DNA of 64,000 bases from Desulfurivibrionaceae bacterium (lineage in GTDB: Bacteria; Desulfobacterota; Desulfobulbia; Desulfobulbales; VMSU01): positions 84,559 to 148,558 of the forward strand of contig JAQYVV010000005.1 in assembly GCA_030145275.1 (NCBI GenBank). Direction: 5' to 3'. A program made the translations under genes and the position numbers. Every line of letters starts with the position of its first letter. Positions within the stretch are counted from its first letter, which is position 1. The notes under the pieces were generated by a model that saw nothing but the letters and a program-made list of their open reading frames with translations, had not been told where the DNA came from and ran no database searches. Positions 62,306 through 64,000 of this stretch are shown here, piece after piece.

Positions 62306-64000
62306 ATGGCGACAAGAAAAAACGGCTGCACTGGATGTGATGACATAACCTGCACCTCGACTTTAGAGGTCTTGGATCAGGACTTTACTAAAGGAATTAA
62401 GACGGCATACCACCGTATACAAGATCGTGGTGTATCTGCGTGCCTTTTTGGTTCCGGCGGCGTTTGCTGCAGGAATTGCAATATGGGACCCTGCCAAATA
62501 ATTGACGGTGTAGACGAAATGATCGGTATTTGTGGGGCAACGGCAGATACGGTTGCGGCTAGAAACTTTGCCCGTACAGTTGCCGCAGGAGCAGCTGCTC
62601 ATACTGATCATGCCAGGGAGATGGTTCGTGGCTTTATAGCTACTGCTAAAGGTCATGGGCCGCATCAGATAAAGGATGTCGACAAACTGAAAAGTCTCGC
62701 AAAAGTATTTAATATAGAGACCGAAGATAGAGAAGTTAATGAGATAGCACTTGAACTAGGTGAAAAAGCCCTGGCCGAATTTGGCAGCCAGGACGAATCA
62801 CCACTGTCAATGCTTAAACGCGCTACCCCGAAAAGACAGGAACTTTGGAAAAAACTAGGTATCGCTCCCCGTGGTGTTGATCGGGAAGTTGTAGAGATGA
62901 TGCATCGTACCCATATGGGTGTTGATCAGGATTATGAAAATATAATGCTGCAGGCTTCCCGTTGTTCTCTTGGCGATGGTTGGGGTTCATCTATGCTTTC
63001 AACTGAGTTAACTGATATCATGTTTGGAACCCCAGTTCCCAGACGTGCAATAGTAGATCTTGGGGTTCTCAAGGCAGATCAGGTTAATGTGACTGTACAT
63101 GGTCATGAGCCTCTTCTTGCCGAGGCCCTCTGTATTGCAGCCCAAGAACCGGATATGCTTGAGCTTGCCAAGAAACAAGGGGCAAAGGGAATTAATCTGG
63201 CCGGTGTGTGCTGTACGGGTAATGAAATTCTGATGCGACGAGGAATTCCTGTAGCTGCAGGCTTTGTGCAGCAGGAAATAGTTCTTGCAACAGGTGCGGT
63301 GGAGGCGATGGTTGTTGATGTCCAATGCATCATGCAGTCAGTGGCTCAAATCACCAAGACACTCCATACTGATATTATAAGCACCAATTATCGAGCCAAA
63401 CTGGAAGGTGGCATACATATTCAGTTTGAAGAAGAAGAGGCCCTTGAGTCTGCCAAACGTATTTTGACCCATGCAATTAAAAATTTCAAAAAACGTGGTA
63501 AATTCTATATTCCAGAAAAGAAAAAAGTTGATGTTGTTGTGGGCTTCAGTCATGAAGCTATCAATTATACCCTCGGTGGTCGGTTTCGTTCCAGTTATCG
63601 CCCATTAAATGACAACATTATTAATGGCAGAATTCGCGGCGTAGGCGTCATTGTTGGTTGTGATAATTTCAAGCTCAGCGATGATGCTCACGAAGTAATT
63701 GCCCGTGAACTTATAAAAAACAATGTCCTTGTGCTGGCGACAGGGTGTGCCGCAACCTCTTTAGGTAAGGCAGGATTAATGAATCCTGAGGCCGCAAAAT
63801 ACTGCGGGGATTCTCTCGCTGAGGTTTGTGAAACTGTGGGTATGCCACCGGTTCTCCATATGGGCTCTTGTGTTGATAATAGTCGTATTCTTATTGCCGC
63901 CACCGAAATGGTTCGTGAGGGCGGTTTGGGAGATGATATCTCTGACCTGCCTGCAATTGGAACCGCTCCATTGTGGATGAGTGAAAAAGCCGTTGCCATT
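62306..64000 (+). CDS. cooS: Ni-dependent carbon monoxide dehydrogenase catalytic subunit, 5' part (runs off the window)
   Basis: Open from ATG 62306 (GAGGA upstream) to the window end, 565 codons, no stop; full enzymes have about 630-675. Cluster ligands of the Ni,Fe-S C-cluster family are visible: CTGCDDITC near the start (D-cluster), CCRNCNMGPC (B-cluster), GICGATADTVAARNF, VTVHGHEPLL (C-cluster His), AGVCCTGNE, CGxG-type LATGCAATSLG and LHMGSCVDNSRI. CooS/AcsA oxidises CO or reduces CO2 in the carbonyl branch of the Wood-Ljungdahl pathway. Which form (monofunctional or ACS-linked) depends on genes beyond the window. Confidence 0.95.
   Translation, partial: MATRKNGCTGCDDITCTSTLEVLDQDFTKGIKTAYHRIQDRGVSACLFGSGGVCCRNCNMGPCQIIDGVDEMIGICGATADTVAARNFARTVAAGAAAHTDHAREMVRGFIATAKGHGPHQIKDVDKLKSLAKVFNIETEDREVNEIALELGEKALAEFGSQDESPLSMLKRATPKRQELWKKLGIAPRGVDREVVEMMHRTHMGVDQDYENIMLQASRCSLGDGWGSSMLSTELTDIMFGTPVPRRAIVDLGVLKADQVNVTVHGHEPLLAEALCIAAQEPDMLELAKKQGAKGINLAGVCCTGNEILMRRGIPVAAGFVQQEIVLATGAVEAMVVDVQCIMQSVAQITKTLHTDIISTNYRAKLEGGIHIQFEEEEALESAKRILTHAIKNFKKRGKFYIPEKKKVDVVVGFSHEAINYTLGGRFRSSYRPLNDNIINGRIRGVGVIVGCDNFKLSDDAHEVIARELIKNNVLVLATGCAATSLGKAGLMNPEAAKYCGDSLAEVCETVGMPPVLHMGSCVDNSRILIAATEMVREGGLGDDISDLPAIGTAPLWMSEKAVAI

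Overview
The window looks like chromosomal DNA of an anaerobic, selenocysteine-using member of the Desulfobacterota, most like the Desulfobulbales (sulfate reducers, sulfur disproportionators and electrogenic relatives). This rests on a giant multihaem cytochrome beside an OmcS-like cytochrome, a HesB/IscA-type selenoprotein, a Ni-CO dehydrogenase with folate C1 genes (Wood-Ljungdahl pathway), ThyX instead of ThyA, FolE2, a NifU/NifS pair and the fused SecDF. Genus is an inference; no rRNA is present, and I saw no tRNA gene, CRISPR array or transposase gene.

Layout. 1-6.9 kb: extracellular-electron-transfer type cluster on the + strand: the tail of a PpiC-type prolyl isomerase, a 42-haem lipoprotein cytochrome, an NHL beta-propeller protein, an OmcS-like (nanowire-family) cytochrome and a beta-propeller lipoprotein. 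7.4-9.5 kb: a receiver-PAS-GGDEF-EAL regulator. 9.6-15.6 kb (mostly - strand): radical SAM protein, FtsB-like protein, DUF523 protein, TatC, a cysteine-cluster protein and SecDF. 15.8-19.7 kb: rsfS, gpmI, thrC and HU. 19.9-27.3 kb: ilvC, leuB, coaD, purL. 27.8-31.0 kb: zinc-ribbon protein, AMP nucleosidase, Ogt-like methyltransferase, KamA-family radical SAM enzyme. 31.2-37.0 kb: Hpt protein, ComM-like ATPase and a biotin cluster (bioF, an esterase, bioC, bioD). 37.7-44.4 kb: chemoreceptor with a zinc-binding sensor, K+ channel, folE2, PilB/GspE-like ATPase. 44.6-49.7 kb: vWA-OmpA lipoprotein, UvrD-like helicase, folC, HNH nuclease. 49.8-56.5 kb: phosphofructokinase, selenoprotein, NlpC/P60-like protein, nifU, nifS, thyX. 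56.7-64.0 kb: fhs, a PilB-like ATPase fused to a cyclic-nucleotide-binding domain, folD and the first 565 codons of cooS.

The intergenic DNA is rich in small palindromic, MITE-like repeats with no coding capacity. At least four families occur more than once in the window: A, ends AAGTGCCTTA; B, an almost constant 110-bp palindrome; C, ends GTAACTGTTCAG; D, ends CTAGGAGGCTGTC. Two more palindromes occur once. Copies cluster around the biotin genes, around the zinc-ribbon gene and between the K+ channel and folE2. Two gene-tail remnants are also visible: a decayed second fhs 3' end at 58659-58739 with its own terminator, and a 57-bp copy of the end of the biotin-cluster esterase gene downstream of the chemoreceptor.

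How the genes could work together: the cytochrome cluster would carry electrons from the periplasm to the cell surface and beyond. fhs, folD and cooS belong to the reductive acetyl-CoA pathway or its reverse. folE2, folC, thyX, fhs and folD all touch folate metabolism. The HesB-like selenoprotein and NifUS would supply Fe-S clusters to CODH, radical SAM enzymes and other proteins.
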